The notes beneath the pieces were generated by a model. It had not been told where the DNA came from and ran no database searches. It was given only the letters and a program-made list of their open reading frames with translations. The position numbers and the translations under genes were made by a program. Source: Pseudomonas putida (GTDB lineage Bacteria > Pseudomonadota > Gammaproteobacteria > Pseudomonadales > Pseudomonadaceae). From it: DNA of 64,000 bases. Below, one piece after another: positions 63,748 to 64,000 of the stretch. Where the stretch lies: the NCBI GenBank assembly GCA_041879295.1, contig CP047152.1:1803501-1867500 (forward strand), written 5' to 3'. The stretch's first letter is position 1. Each line of letters begins with the position of its first letter.

Positions 63748-64000
63748 GTGCAAAAGTTAATCGAATCGGTAGCAACACTGTCGGCAAAGCAACGCAAGGC
63801 GCTGGCAGTGCTGCTCAAGCAGCAAGGTGTCGATCTGTACAGCGTGGCACCTGTTTTTCGACGCGATCCGACCGAGCCGCTTTCGCTGTCCTTCGCCCAG
63901 GAGCGGCAGCTGTTTCTTTGGCACCTTGAGCCAGACAGTGCCGCCTATCACCTGCCCACTGCGCTGAACCTGCGCGGCGCACTGGACCTGGCTGCCCTGC
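63748..64000 (+). CDS. Third pyoverdine NRPS, 5' end only
   Basis: GTG start with GGGGAAGGG just upstream, 12 bp after the previous stop. The 84 residues visible start MQKLIESVATLSAKQRKALAVLLKQQGVDL and enter a condensation domain (LSLSFAQERQLFLWHLEPDSAAYHLPTALNLRG). The gene runs off the window; it should hold the remaining modules and, in it or a later gene, the thioesterase. Same operon as the two upstream NRPS genes. Confidence 0.9.
   Translation, partial: MQKLIESVATLSAKQRKALAVLLKQQGVDLYSVAPVFRRDPTEPLSLSFAQERQLFLWHLEPDSAAYHLPTALNLRGALDLAAL

Overview
The window looks like chromosome of a fluorescent Pseudomonas, most likely the P. putida group. The DNA is GC-rich with strong C/G third positions. 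It carries pyoverdine genes (pvdH, pvdN, pvdM, pvdP, side-chain NRPSs), P. putida-type REP sequences, and the gltA-sdhCDAB-sucAB-lpd-sucCD block in the gene order I recall for P. putida. No rRNA, tRNA or CRISPR array was seen.

Layout. 1-1.6 kb: the end of an operon with XdhC-like and MocA-like molybdoenzyme maturation proteins. 1.6-4.75 kb: a small effector/immunity-like island on the minus strand. It holds a DUF6861-like protein and two GAD-like/DUF1851 paralogues, one frameshifted, split by a complete 1232-bp IS3-family element. 5.0-7.0 kb: an OmpR-type two-component system. 7.0-14.8 kb: pyoverdine island I, with pvdH, the pvdM-pvdN-cupin operon, divergent pvdP, and a FecI-type sigma factor behind a Fur-like box. 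15-16.9 kb: a degenerate receiver protein and an MFS transporter. 16.9-17.4 kb: a tandem REP array with 160-bp period. 17.5-21.5 kb: ETF-ubiquinone oxidoreductase divergent from etfBA. 21.5-26.7 kb: envelope and housekeeping genes and a MocR-type regulator. 26.9-39.9 kb: TCA-cycle block. 40.3-42.6 kb: brnQ and a DUF599 gene. 42.7-64 kb: pyoverdine island II, with fpvG/fpvH-like genes divergent from three co-directional NRPS genes, the last running off the window.

Four promoters carry the PvdS iron-starvation arrangement (TAAAT or one mismatch, exactly 16 nt, CGT): pvdH, pvdM, pvdP and the first NRPS. The two pyoverdine islands, about 30 kb apart, therefore look like one PvdS regulon. PvdH supplies diaminobutyrate. 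The NRPSs build the side chain. PvdN, PvdM and PvdP mature the chromophore in the periplasm. FpvG/FpvH would act in iron release. Hand-read adenylation codes predict Asp, a basic residue (Orn/Lys-type, D), Dab (D), Thr, then Gly, followed by unseen modules.

The most interesting leads are the SCP2-cupin protein in the pvdMN operon, the separation of fpvGH from the rest of the usual fpv genes, the IS insertion four codons before the end of the effector-like gene, the REP array with perfect 45-bp inverted ends, and the pseudo-receiver beside the orphan ECF sigma factor. All family calls are from reading the sequence; no database search was possible.
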